Below, in pieces: positions 1-5,773 of a stretch of DNA of 8,212 bases. The notes below the pieces were generated by a model. It was not told where the DNA came from. It was given only the letters and a program-made list of their open reading frames with translations, and did no database searches. Source of the DNA: Syntrophomonas sp. UBA5432 (GTDB lineage: Bacteria > Bacillota > Syntrophomonadia > Syntrophomonadales > Syntrophomonadaceae); contig DIRQ01000140.1 of NCBI GenBank assembly GCA_002424365.1, forward strand, positions 1 to 8,212, given 5' to 3'. How positions within the stretch are numbered: position 1 is the first letter of the stretch; each line of letters opens with the position of its first letter. A program made the position numbers and the translations under genes.

Positions 1-83
1 TATTCAACTGTCAAAGACCCGAGTGGCCACCTCCCTCCTTGTGTTTTTACAGTCGCTTGCGTTATAATAAATATAGCGATAAT

Positions 84-167
84 TCACATGGTCTCATTCC
101 CTTGCAAAAAACACCCTTGCTGCCCGGCTCGACCTGCCGGGCTTTTGTTTTCTTGGATTATGGCCAT
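84..167 (-). CDS. possible 27-residue small ORF downstream of the excisionase-like pair
   Basis: The ATG at 167 lies three bases after the stop of the preceding excisionase-like gene. It has a GGAGG (176-180, minus strand) eight bases upstream, embedded in the last codons of that gene. The reading frame gives a 27-residue peptide beginning MAIIQENKSP and ending NETM. I recognise no family. The frame runs straight through the hairpin at 122-142, so its codons are constrained by the stem. It may be a real small gene translationally coupled to the upstream one, a leader peptide, or chance. Only the spacing and ribosome site support it. Confidence 0.3.
   Translation of the reverse strand: MAIIQENKSPAGRAGQQGCFLQGNETM
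122..151 (+). terminator. rho-independent terminator for a rightward gene outside the window
   Basis: A perfect 7-bp stem GCCCGGC/GCCGGGC (122-128 and 136-142) with a 7-base loop is followed directly by TTTTGTTTT on the plus strand. This is the form of an intrinsic terminator reading rightward. On the minus strand the nearest T-run begins about 11 bases after the stem, so it should work poorly for the leftward genes. No plus-strand gene ending nearby is visible in positions 1-121; the gene served probably ends left of the window. Confidence 0.6.
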
Positions 168-170
168 CGT

Positions 171-365
171 TCACGCCTCCAACCATTTCAGAAGCGCGTC
201 TTTGCTAATTAGCCAAGTTCCTCTTACCTTCTTCGCAGGTAACTCTCCTGATTGCACAAGCCCTAAGGCCTTATTCTTACCGGTTTTGGTAGCGGCCATG
301 AAGTCCCGTAAGCTCATCACATAAGGCCATGTCTCTGGGTTCGTGCGGTCAAGCTGTTGATTCAT
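171..365 (-). CDS. excisionase-like helix-turn-helix protein (second of the pair)
   Basis: This encodes a 64-residue protein of the excisionase/AlpA-like winged HTH (HTH_17) type. The visible pattern is a short N-terminal extension, then MSLRDFMAATKTGKNKALGLVQ as helices, followed by the wing GELPAKKVRGTWLISKDAL and a terminal amphipathic helix ending KWLEA. The family binds DNA through the helix and wing. Members act as recombination directionality factors (Xis) or as small transcriptional regulators on mobile elements. The start is ATG at 365, preceded by GGGAGG with suitable spacing. It sits 28 bases downstream of a paralogous HTH gene and should be co-transcribed with it. Whether it controls excision, transcription or both cannot be decided from sequence alone. 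Confidence 0.8.
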   Translation of the reverse strand: MNQQLDRTNPETWPYVMSLRDFMAATKTGKNKALGLVQSGELPAKKVRGTWLISKDALLKWLEA

Positions 366-393
366 TATGATTCCTCCCTAAATGAATAGCGCC

Positions 394-588
394 TTATTGC
401 GCGTGGAAATACTGTAGTAGTGCGGCTTTTGAAACAAGCCATTTCTTACCATGTCTAACTGCCGGGAAGTCCTTGCGGGAGAATAGATTATAAACCGCAT
501 TTCTTCCACCTGGATAACCGATTTCCACTAACTGCTTGGGTGTAATTAAATCTGGCAGTTTATTAAAATTGAATTCTTGCTGTTTCAT
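394..588 (-). CDS. excisionase-like helix-turn-helix protein (first of the pair)
   Basis: This encodes a 64-residue HTH_17/excisionase-type DNA-binding protein. Residues 12-35 (LPDLITPKQLVEIGY onward) form the HTH, and FPAVRHGKKWLVSKAALLQYF forms the wing and last helix, a close match to the family layout. The ATG at 588 has AAAAAGGAGG nine bases upstream, a strong site. It is the promoter-proximal gene of a leftward pair. It diverges from the zinc-finger gene starting at 780, with two inverted repeats in between that are candidate operators. It differs clearly in sequence from its neighbour, so the pair is not a recent duplication. The likely role is Xis-like control of element excision or regulation of element genes; inference from family and location. 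Confidence 0.8.
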   Translation of the reverse strand: MKQQEFNFNKLPDLITPKQLVEIGYPGGRNAVYNLFSRKDFPAVRHGKKWLVSKAALLQYFHAQ

Positions 589-615
589 TTATTTAAACCT
601 CCTTTTTCTTTTGTA

Positions 616-638
616 GTAACGGGTTTACATCCCGTTAC
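616..638. repeat. perfect inverted repeat GTAACGGG/CCCGTTAC upstream of the HTH pair
   Basis: GTAACGGG (616-623) and CCCGTTAC (631-638) are perfect 8-bp arms around a 7-base spacer. On the minus strand this lies just upstream of the AAAAAGGAGG site of the gene starting at 588. It could be an operator, or an RNA hairpin in the 5' leader. There is no T-run right after it, so it is not an intrinsic terminator in either direction. A possible minus-strand promoter further upstream (TTGAAC, then TACCAT with 17 bases between) would place it in or near the transcript start. Confidence 0.55.
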
Positions 639-655
639 ATCTATGGTATTCTATA

Positions 656-690
656 GTCACAATTAGTTCAAGTTCGTTTACTTTTGTGAC
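656..690. promoter_or_regulatory. inverted repeat GTCACAA/TTGTGAC between divergent genes
   Basis: GTCACAA (656-662) and TTGTGAC (684-690) are perfect 7-bp arms, with centres 28 bp apart. They lie between the leftward HTH genes and the rightward zinc-finger gene. Spaced arms like these suit a dimeric or looping DNA-binding protein, possibly one of the adjacent HTH proteins. Function is inferred from position only. Confidence 0.4.
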
Positions 691-779
691 AAGCCATCAA
701 ACTCCCAGTGGTAAAGGGTTTAAGGCAGGCGAATAGTCTGTATATTGCAAAAGGTGACAAAAATAAGGGAGGAAGCGGA

Positions 780-1886
780 ATGAAAGGTTACTTGAAAAAT
801 GCTTATTTTGAGTATGAAGGCTTTAAATTGCATATTTACCACCAGGGTAAAGAATACAAAGAGGAATTAATTACTCCTAATGGTGATAAACAGGAATTAC
901 CTTTGTTTGGGGTTTTTAATGCGCTTCGCCAGGCACTACTTGATAAAGAATTGCAATCATATCCAGAGGAAATGCCTGTTGAAGAATGGGCATTGAATTA
1001 TGTTGATATAGTCCTGCAGCAATTCAGGGATAATCTTAATGTCAATCAACCGGAACACAATAAACCGGAGGAAAAACTTGCTTATCAAGTGCTGTTTCCC
1101 GGATATAGTGAACAGCCAATTCCTTATGAACACATTGATAAAAACTTACCGGATTATAGGGCTATATGTTTTATGACCGAGTTCTTGTCTTTAACGGGAG
1201 CTATCATTCAATGGCTGCAACCTGTTTTAAACATTGATAAATTCAATTCAAGAATAAATAAAGGGAAGGCATCTCCCCCAAACGCGCAATATGCAAATAA
1301 ATATTTATTACCTAGTCAACGGTACTGTGATATGAAGCATGATTTTGGTGGCATAGATTCCAGTTGGAAGATTCCTAAAATGATTGAATTAGCTTTGCGT
1401 GAAGCTGATGATTATAGCACTATTATTTCTAATTCCTTAATCTTAGATTCTTCTGGATATAGAAGCAAAGAAATACATTCAGAATTAATCGTAATTCAAT
1501 TTGACACTAGAACGCGGGTATTAAAAGGTACTCATTTTAAATCAGTTCATAAGCAATCCGTCCTAGCAAAGTTGTTTTCCTCCAGGCAGGGATTATTGCC
1601 CTTGATATGGGCTGAAATCATGTACGCTGTTGAACATGATATATATGCAGGGTTTTGTGAAACTTGCGGTTCAGTCTTTACTTATGACGGCCATAGGTTT
1701 AATAAAAAGTTTTGCAGTCCTGAATGTTCTAAAGAAAAAGTAAAAAACAGCATAAAGGAAATGGATGAAGAATACAGGAAAAAGTATCAGAATTTACGGA
1801 AAGCAAAGTCCCGCGCACAAAGCCAGGCCGAAAAAGACTTATGGCAAAGAAGGATTGATAAACTTAAAGAAACACAAAAAGGGTAA
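780..1886 (+). CDS. uncharacterised element-borne protein with C-terminal zinc-finger-like motif
   Basis: This encodes a 368-residue protein that I do not recognise with certainty. A longer in-frame GTG start at 708 exists, but GGGAGG at 767-772 fits the ATG at 780. The N-terminal part is mixed alpha/beta with no obvious signal peptide or membrane segment. Near the C terminus, cysteines 293, 296, 312 and 316 form C-x2-C-x15-C-x3-C (CETCG ... FCSPEC), a treble-clef-like zinc site. It is followed by about 50 highly charged, basic, helix-forming residues that could bind nucleic acid. The layout recalls CGNT-finger or DUF6076-type proteins with a large N-terminal domain and a terminal zinc knuckle; I cannot confirm membership. 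It is the last gene before the attachment site, a usual place for cargo. It is divergent from the HTH pair and appears monocistronic. Confidence 0.8.
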   Translation: MKGYLKNAYFEYEGFKLHIYHQGKEYKEELITPNGDKQELPLFGVFNALRQALLDKELQSYPEEMPVEEWALNYVDIVLQQFRDNLNVNQPEHNKPEEKLAYQVLFPGYSEQPIPYEHIDKNLPDYRAICFMTEFLSLTGAIIQWLQPVLNIDKFNSRINKGKASPPNAQYANKYLLPSQRYCDMKHDFGGIDSSWKIPKMIELALREADDYSTIISNSLILDSSGYRSKEIHSELIVIQFDTRTRVLKGTHFKSVHKQSVLAKLFSSRQGLLPLIWAEIMYAVEHDIYAGFCETCGSVFTYDGHRFNKKFCSPECSKEKVKNSIKEMDEEYRKKYQNLRKAKSRAQSQAEKDLWQRRIDKLKETQKG

Positions 1887-2144
1887 AATACATTTCTATA
1901 TTGAAAAGCATTCTTAAGTCTAAATTAGTGCTTGCCACATCATAAGCCGCTGTACATGAATTTATCGGCCTTCCGGGTGAATAGCGTGTCACATTTTTGC
2001 CACATACATTTTATGGTAATTTGCAAACTAAGTAAAACTAAATAGAACTTCTTAACTCTTACATGGTTTTAGATAGCAGGTAGTCCTTATGCTTTTGCCA
2101 CATATTTAAACCTTTTAAAACTTCGTAAAACTGGCATTGTTCAC
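1887..2144. other. gene-free element end, probable integrase-binding arm region
   Basis: I see no credible coding frame in these 258 bases between the zinc-finger gene and the tRNA fragment. The stretch is AT rich. It holds three same-orientation copies of TTGCCACAT, a related GTCACAT at 1988-1994, and two copies of GTAAAACT (2032-2039, 2125-2132). ACTCTTA occurs at 2055-2061 and again at the crossover (2145-2151). Arrays of short direct repeats beside a crossover site are typical of tyrosine integrase arm regions. Confidence 0.5.
1932..2103 (+). repeat. three direct copies of TTGCCACAT, candidate integrase arm-type sites
   Basis: Exact 9-bp copies lie at 1932-1940, 1997-2005 and 2095-2103, all in the same orientation. 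The last ends about 40 bases before the tRNA-derived core. I found no other copy in the window on either strand by eye. The number, short length, shared orientation and place on the element side of the junction fit the arm-type sites bound by the N-terminal domain of tyrosine recombinases. Function is inferred. Confidence 0.5.
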
Positions 2145-2190
2145 ACTCTTAATCAGAAGGTTACAGGTTCGATTCCTGTATGGCCCACCA
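2145..2190 (+). other. attachment site: displaced 3' half of tRNA-Lys(CTT)
   Basis: The sequence matches the 3' half of a tRNA-Lys gene. It has the anticodon loop CTCTTAA (2146-2152, anticodon CTT at 2148-2150), the anticodon stem 3' strand TCAGA, a 5-base variable loop, T stem ACAGG/CCTGT (2163-2167, 2175-2179) around loop TTCGATT, acceptor strand ATGGCCC, discriminator A, and encoded CCA (2188-2190). The tRNA match stops at the 5' edge of the anticodon loop: the preceding TTCAC cannot pair with TCAGA, and no D arm or 5' acceptor strand is present. This is the classic scar of integration in an anticodon loop. The element lies to the left, where an intact tRNA-Lys regenerated by the element should sit at its other end. 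Confidence 0.85.
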
Positions 2191-2203
2191 TAATAAAGCA
2201 AGT

Positions 2204-2234
2204 AACCGCGGGGTTTCCCGCGGTTTTGGTTTTT
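2204..2234 (+). terminator. rho-independent terminator of the former tRNA-Lys gene
   Basis: A perfect 9-bp stem AACCGCGGG/CCCGCGGTT (2204-2212, 2217-2225) with a 4-base loop is followed by TTGGTTTTT on the plus strand. It starts 14 bases after the CCA end, where a tRNA terminator is expected. It was presumably left with the displaced tRNA half, which supports the host chromosome continuing to the right. Confidence 0.85.
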
Positions 2235-2313
2235 CTGAAATATTAGGTGTTTTTAGCTTTTTACTGTTACTGCAATTAGTCAATCCAACATATTAATCAG
2301 TTTCCTTCAACTA

Positions 2314-2451
2314 TTATTTAATATCAAAAGCTCCAATACGTTTCAAAAAGGCTTTAGCGGCTTCAGGAGATTTGGTTACATCTCTCTTATTACTGCACTC
2401 AACTTCACTCGCTCCCTCTAGTAGGACAGTTCCCCGGGTTAATCTATCGTT
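2314..2451 (-). pseudogene. possible decayed C-terminal reading frame
   Basis: One minus-strand frame is open from about 2451 to the TAA at 2314-2316. It has no plausible start or ribosome site of its own, and its first codons overlap the end of the antitoxin gene in another frame. The last part, RDVTKSPEAAKAFLKRIGAF followed by DIK, has the composition of a real protein C terminus. It resembles short proteins that end in a helix of the type PEAAxAFLxRxGI. It may be a remnant of a small gene cut off by rearrangement. It may equally be chance; there is no detectable upstream portion. The rest of the gene-free stretch 2235-2313 shows nothing further. Confidence 0.25.
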
Positions 2452-3443
2452 GACCTGCTAAACATAACCTGTGCATAATTTTCAATGTCATTAGGTGTTA
2501 GCATATTGTACTTTTGCTTTACAGCTGTAAAATATTCACCGATAACATCTTTGCTGATTATACGGTTAGAATTTGCTTCAGCAGACAGATCCCCACGTGT
2601 TTTGATCCAGGGCATTTCAGCGTGCGTAAACCGTTCAAGTATTTTTCCACTGTAACAACAGAAGTTCTGAATAACACTGTCAATAATAGCTTTCTCCTCG
2701 TCCGTAAATACAGAAACATCAAATTCATCGCTGCTTTCAATCGGGTCAAAACGGTAACTGGAATAGCGGTTATAGATTTCCCGATAAACTGGGCCATGTA
2801 CCCAAGCTTCGCAATCCTCAGTAAACAGGAAAATTTCCATAAAAGCATAGTAGAAACCCTGAATATAATATAGAGCTTTCTGCAATGCTAACGGAGTAAT
2901 ATCTTCGCAGCGGAACAATAGGTAGCTGATGACCTCATCCACTTTGGAAACTGCAGTTTTTTGTCCGCCAAGCAATTCCACAGTGGTGCGTTTGCTCTTT
3001 TCATACGCTATTTGAGATTTCAGGTTTCCTTTGTTTTCTTCCAGCAGTGATAGATAAAAAAGCGGTTCCTCGTAGATTCTCTGCAGTACATCGGAATACT
3101 GCTTTGTCGGCATATCGCCGTCACAATAACGAGTAAAAGTCATTTCTCCCCAGCCTAAAAGCAAGGATAGCGGACGTTTTCCAATGTTGTACTTTTGGGG
3201 AATCTCCAAGATTTTCTCATGTGAAATGATCCCGTTTTTTTGGCGATAAGCATCATACATAGCTTTTAGATTCTCATCCTCAATTTGGGCTACATAAACT
3301 TCAGCGGCACATTCGGGACATATAGCTTTCTTCCCAGTAAACCTATATTCTTCACCTTTTAATATGCCTGTCATAGAAATACTTTCCGTAAAATAGGTAA
3401 CGTCTTCTCTGCATTCCTCACAGAATGTCATTTTTTTATCCAT
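2439..3443 (-). CDS. MqsA-like zinc finger/HTH antitoxin fused to a Panacea (DUF4065, SocA-like) domain
   Basis: This encodes a 334-residue antitoxin. The start is set at ATG 3443 because AAAGGAGAG precedes it; the in-frame ATG at 3461 lacks a good site. Residues 1-50 hold a zinc-binding finger with C8-x2-C11 and C42-P-E-C45, as in MqsA/YgiT. Residues about 60-125 form an HTH domain (LLLGWGEMTFTRYCDGDMPT), expected to bind the operon operator. Residues about 165-310 are a Panacea domain, with VISYLLFRCEDITPLALQKA, the ALYYIQGFYYA helix and the EAWVHGPVYREIY signature. In known systems the Panacea domain neutralises the partner toxin, while SocA also acts as a proteolytic adaptor. The gene lies 27 bases downstream of the toxin gene in the same operon, toxin first as in mqsRA. 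The C terminus looks complete. Confidence 0.85.
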   Translation of the reverse strand: MDKKMTFCEECREDVTYFTESISMTGILKGEEYRFTGKKAICPECAAEVYVAQIEDENLKAMYDAYRQKNGIISHEKILEIPQKYNIGKRPLSLLLGWGEMTFTRYCDGDMPTKQYSDVLQRIYEEPLFYLSLLEENKGNLKSQIAYEKSKRTTVELLGGQKTAVSKVDEVISYLLFRCEDITPLALQKALYYIQGFYYAFMEIFLFTEDCEAWVHGPVYREIYNRYSSYRFDPIESSDEFDVSVFTDEEKAIIDSVIQNFCCYSGKILERFTHAEMPWIKTRGDLSAEANSNRIISKDVIGEYFTAVKQKYNMLTPNDIENYAQVMFSRSTID

Positions 3444-3470
3444 AAAGCTCTCTCCTTTCATTTCCGAGCA

Positions 3471-3881
3471 TTACCTAAACAGGTAATTGATCGGCTTGTT
3501 ACGCTTATGGAATGATATGACTACCACACGCTTTCCTCGATTGTGTTCGATTATGTTAAATTTGGTATAAATATCTACCCTTTCTTCATTACCTTCAAAA
3601 TTGAACAATATAACCTGCGGACAGAATACACATAAGACCTCATGTTCAAATCCCAAATTAGTATTTTTCAGTGTATGGCAGAAATCCTCCGGTACAATTT
3701 GCAACAGAATTTCTTTTTGTTTTTTGCTTGTAAGGTTATATTTATTTTTAAAATCGATGTTTTCCTGTCTATTCTCATTTTTAGAAATATAAAACCGACT
3801 CTCTCTTACACAATCATGTATTGTTTGCAAAATCAGAACTATTTGCTCTTTGGTATAGTTCTGGTTGTAATATGAGTTCAT
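3471..3881 (-). CDS. MqsR-like toxin of a type II toxin-antitoxin system
   Basis: This encodes a 136-residue protein, the promoter-proximal gene of the pair. AGAGGTGAT lies a few bases before ATG 3881. Similarity to MqsR is by pattern: a helix near residues 58-68 (SKKQKEILLQIVPEDFCHTL) matches the MqsR segment with LSESDFYKS; then a strand region ending VDIYTKFNI and a final strand VVVISFHKRNKP, comparable to VYLKITV...VLIVSFKEK. MqsR is a RelE-fold, ribosome-independent mRNA interferase that cuts mainly at GCU in Escherichia coli. Specificity here is unknown and I cannot verify catalytic residues. At 136 residues it is longer than the roughly 98 of E. coli MqsR, with extra sequence in the N-terminal half. 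The adjacent MqsA-like antitoxin strongly supports the assignment. Confidence 0.7.
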   Translation of the reverse strand: MNSYYNQNYTKEQIVLILQTIHDCVRESRFYISKNENRQENIDFKNKYNLTSKKQKEILLQIVPEDFCHTLKNTNLGFEHEVLCVFCPQVILFNFEGNEERVDIYTKFNIIEHNRGKRVVVISFHKRNKPINYLFR

Positions 3882-3903
3882 TGCATCACCTCTTTGTACT
3901 GCA

Positions 3904-3932
3904 ATGATACTATATTATATGCCATTAGTAAA
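3904..3932 (-). promoter_or_regulatory. putative promoter of the toxin-antitoxin operon
   Basis: On the minus strand, TTTACT (3927-3932) and TATCAT (3904-3909) are separated by 17 bases and lead to a short leader before the ribosome site of the toxin gene. A perfect TATAAT also occurs at 3914-3919 on the same strand, but its -35 position (TGCATT) is poor. Either could be used; the region is AT rich. Confidence 0.45.
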
Positions 3933-3933
3933 G

Positions 3934-3959
3934 AATAATGCATCAAATGATACATTATT
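3934..3959. promoter_or_regulatory. 26-bp palindrome, likely operator of the toxin-antitoxin operon
   Basis: The half AATAATGCATCAA (3934-3946) and the reverse complement of the other half, AATAATGTATCAT, agree at 11 of 13 positions. It abuts the -35 hexamer at 3927-3932. MqsA-type antitoxins repress their own operons by binding palindromes through the HTH domain as dimers, so this is the natural candidate operator. Function is inferred from symmetry and position. Confidence 0.6.
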
Positions 3960-4186
3960 TAATACAACTGGCAAGCTCAAGGCTTTTCTTTTCATCTATT
4001 AGGTGAAACAAACTATCCCTCCTTAAGGTAAATCTACACATAATCCCGTTACTTAATACGATATTGTAATTATTATATCAACGAAAGCAAAGAATAAGTC
4101 GAAATGCTTAATAATCATCGGTTTCCTTTTTTCCTTCTCGCATATTTCTCCCCTGCTGACACAAGCTAATAAAAAAATGTAAGCAG
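3960..4186. other. gene-free divergent intergenic region
   Basis: This stretch lies between the leftward toxin-antitoxin operon and the rightward flavoprotein gene. I see no coding frame, no terminator and no riboswitch that I recognise. Apart from the PerR-like box at 4064-4078 there is no clear sigma-A promoter for the flavoprotein gene, although one must exist here. Confidence 0.5.
4064..4078. promoter_or_regulatory. PerR/Fur-family box-like sequence upstream of the Rieske flavoprotein
   Basis: TTGTAATTATTATAT matches the PerR box consensus TTATAATNATTATAA at 12 of the 14 defined positions. It sits about 120 bases upstream of the flavoprotein start, within a slightly larger imperfect palindrome flanked by GATAT (4060-4064) and ATATC (4075-4079). 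In such AT-rich DNA a chance match is quite possible. If real, it would put the gene under peroxide or metal control. Confidence 0.35.
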
Positions 4187-4195
4187 GTGGTATGG

Positions 4196-5749
4196 TTGAC
4201 AGGTAAACAGGAGTTTAAAGAGATTCCCAGTCCTTATTGGATTGCATCCACAGAGCAGACTAATTATCCCACGCTTGACCAGGATGTTGAGGTAGAGGTA
4301 GCTATAATTGGTGGGGGTATTGTAGGAATAACCTGTGCGCATCTTTTGAAAAATGAAGGGTTAAAGGTAGCAGTTATTGAGGCGGACCGGATACTGCAGG
4401 GTACTACCGGACACAGCACCGCAAAAATTACTTCCCAGCATGGTTTGATTTATGCCCAATTGAAGAATCAGGTGGGCGAAGAACTGGCCCGGCAGTACGC
4501 CCAGGCAAATGAGCAGGCTATTCGTTTAGTTGCTGATACCGTCGATAAACTTAAAATCGATTGTGATTTTGGCTGGCGTCCGGCTTATGTTTATACTCAG
4601 TCGGAAAAATATTTGCAGGATATTGAAGATGAAGTCGAGGCAGCGTTATCTCTGGGTATTAAGGCCTCCTATCTGGAGAAGATTCCCCTGCCCTTCGATG
4701 TGAAAGCGGCGGAACGATTTGATAACCAGGCGCAGTTTCATCCGGTAAAGTATTTACAGGCTCTGGCAGCAAAGATTCCCGGAGATGGCAGCCATATTTT
4801 TGAACAGACCAGGGCCGTAAATATTGATGATGACGGGTCGCCTATAGTAGTTACCAGTCAAGGTACTACAGTCCGTGCGGAAAAAGTAATTATTGCATCG
4901 CACTACCCTTTCTTTGATGGCGGCGGCTTATATTTTTCTCGTATTTATCAGGATAAGTCTTATATTGTGGGAGTTAAGATTAAGGAGAAGTTTCCTGAAG
5001 GTATGTATATAACAGCTGAAGATCCAGCTCGTTCCCTGCGTTCGCAAAACTACGAAGATGGTGAACTGGTATTGCTGGCGGGAGAACACCACAAAACAGG
5101 TTATGGCAATGATACTAATGTCCATTACCAGAATTTAATTAATTTCGGCAAAAACACCTTTGAAGTGCAGGACATCTTGTATCGCTGGTCAACTCAGGAC
5201 TGTATGACCACAGACGGTATTCCTTATATAGGCAACCTTACCCCCCGCAGTCCTAATCTTTATCTGGCTACCGGTTTCGGTAAATGGGGTATGTCTAACG
5301 GAACTGCTGCCGGTATAATATTGAAGGATTTAATAGTTAAGGGAGATAACCCTTGGGCAGAGGTTTATAATCCTTTCCGGTTTAAGCTGTCTTCCCTGAA
5401 AACCTTTGTCTGGCAGAATCTTGATGTAGCTAAGAGTTTTGTCGCAGGTAAGTTGGAACGTGCCCCTGAAGATACTGAAATAGATAAGGGACAGGCTAAA
5501 ATATTAAAAATAGATGGGGAAAGAATCGGGGCCTACCGGGATGAACAGGGTACTTTGCATATGGTGGATACCACCTGTACTCACCTGGGTTGTGAGTTGC
5601 AGTGGAATGATGGGGAAACCTCCTGGGATTGTCCCTGTCATGGTTCCAGGTTCAGTTATGAAGGGGATATAGTTGAAGGACCAGCTATTTACCGGCTAAA
5701 TCACTGGAATGAGGAAGATAATACCGTGGAAACCAGGGTGTTTAAGTAA
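4196..5749 (+). CDS. FAD-dependent oxidoreductase (DAO family) with C-terminal Rieske [2Fe-2S] domain
   Basis: This encodes a 517-residue two-domain redox protein, close in layout to Bacillus subtilis YhfW. The N-terminal part is a DAO-type flavoprotein: the dinucleotide-binding motif IIGGGIVG at about residues 37-44, the acidic strand end VIEADRI, and GTTGHSTAKITSQHG, characteristic of this subgroup. The C-terminal domain has the Rieske pairs CTHLGC (461-466) and CPCHGS (479-484), supplying two Cys and two His ligands for a [2Fe-2S] cluster. It should be cytoplasmic; no signal or membrane segment is seen. The substrate is unknown. The start is TTG at 4196, preceded by AGCAGGTGGT (like AGGAGGTGAT) at good spacing. 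A GTG at 4187 is in frame but lies inside that site. It is probably monocistronic, followed by a hairpin. Confidence 0.9.
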   Translation: MTGKQEFKEIPSPYWIASTEQTNYPTLDQDVEVEVAIIGGGIVGITCAHLLKNEGLKVAVIEADRILQGTTGHSTAKITSQHGLIYAQLKNQVGEELARQYAQANEQAIRLVADTVDKLKIDCDFGWRPAYVYTQSEKYLQDIEDEVEAALSLGIKASYLEKIPLPFDVKAAERFDNQAQFHPVKYLQALAAKIPGDGSHIFEQTRAVNIDDDGSPIVVTSQGTTVRAEKVIIASHYPFFDGGGLYFSRIYQDKSYIVGVKIKEKFPEGMYITAEDPARSLRSQNYEDGELVLLAGEHHKTGYGNDTNVHYQNLINFGKNTFEVQDILYRWSTQDCMTTDGIPYIGNLTPRSPNLYLATGFGKWGMSNGTAAGIILKDLIVKGDNPWAEVYNPFRFKLSSLKTFVWQNLDVAKSFVAGKLERAPEDTEIDKGQAKILKIDGERIGAYRDEQGTLHMVDTTCTHLGCELQWNDGETSWDCPCHGSRFSYEGDIVEGPAIYRLNHWNEEDNTVETRVFK

Positions 5750-5773
5750 CAGATTATATGTTGAAACAAAAAG

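Noticed and set aside
1..14. Possible minus-strand gene starting at TTG 14 after AAGGAGGGAGGTGG (27-40)
   Set aside because: The spacing is about 14 bases and only four codons are inside the window, so it cannot be supported; the purine-rich ribosome-like site is nevertheless notable.
88..324. 78-residue plus-strand open frame
   Set aside because: It runs through the terminator hairpin and antisense to the excisionase-like gene, and lacks a ribosome binding site and any protein-like pattern.
708..779. GTG 708 as the start of the zinc-finger protein
   Set aside because: GGGAGG at 767-772 fits the ATG at 780, and the extra 24 residues have no ribosome site.
1887..2144. CRISPR array suggested by repeated short motifs
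   Set aside because: The repeats are only 7-9 bp with irregular spacing (65 and 98 bp) and there are no uniform spacers.
2145..2190. A complete functional tRNA-Lys gene
   Set aside because: The D arm, 5' acceptor strand and 5' side of the anticodon stem are absent, and upstream bases cannot pair with the remaining half.
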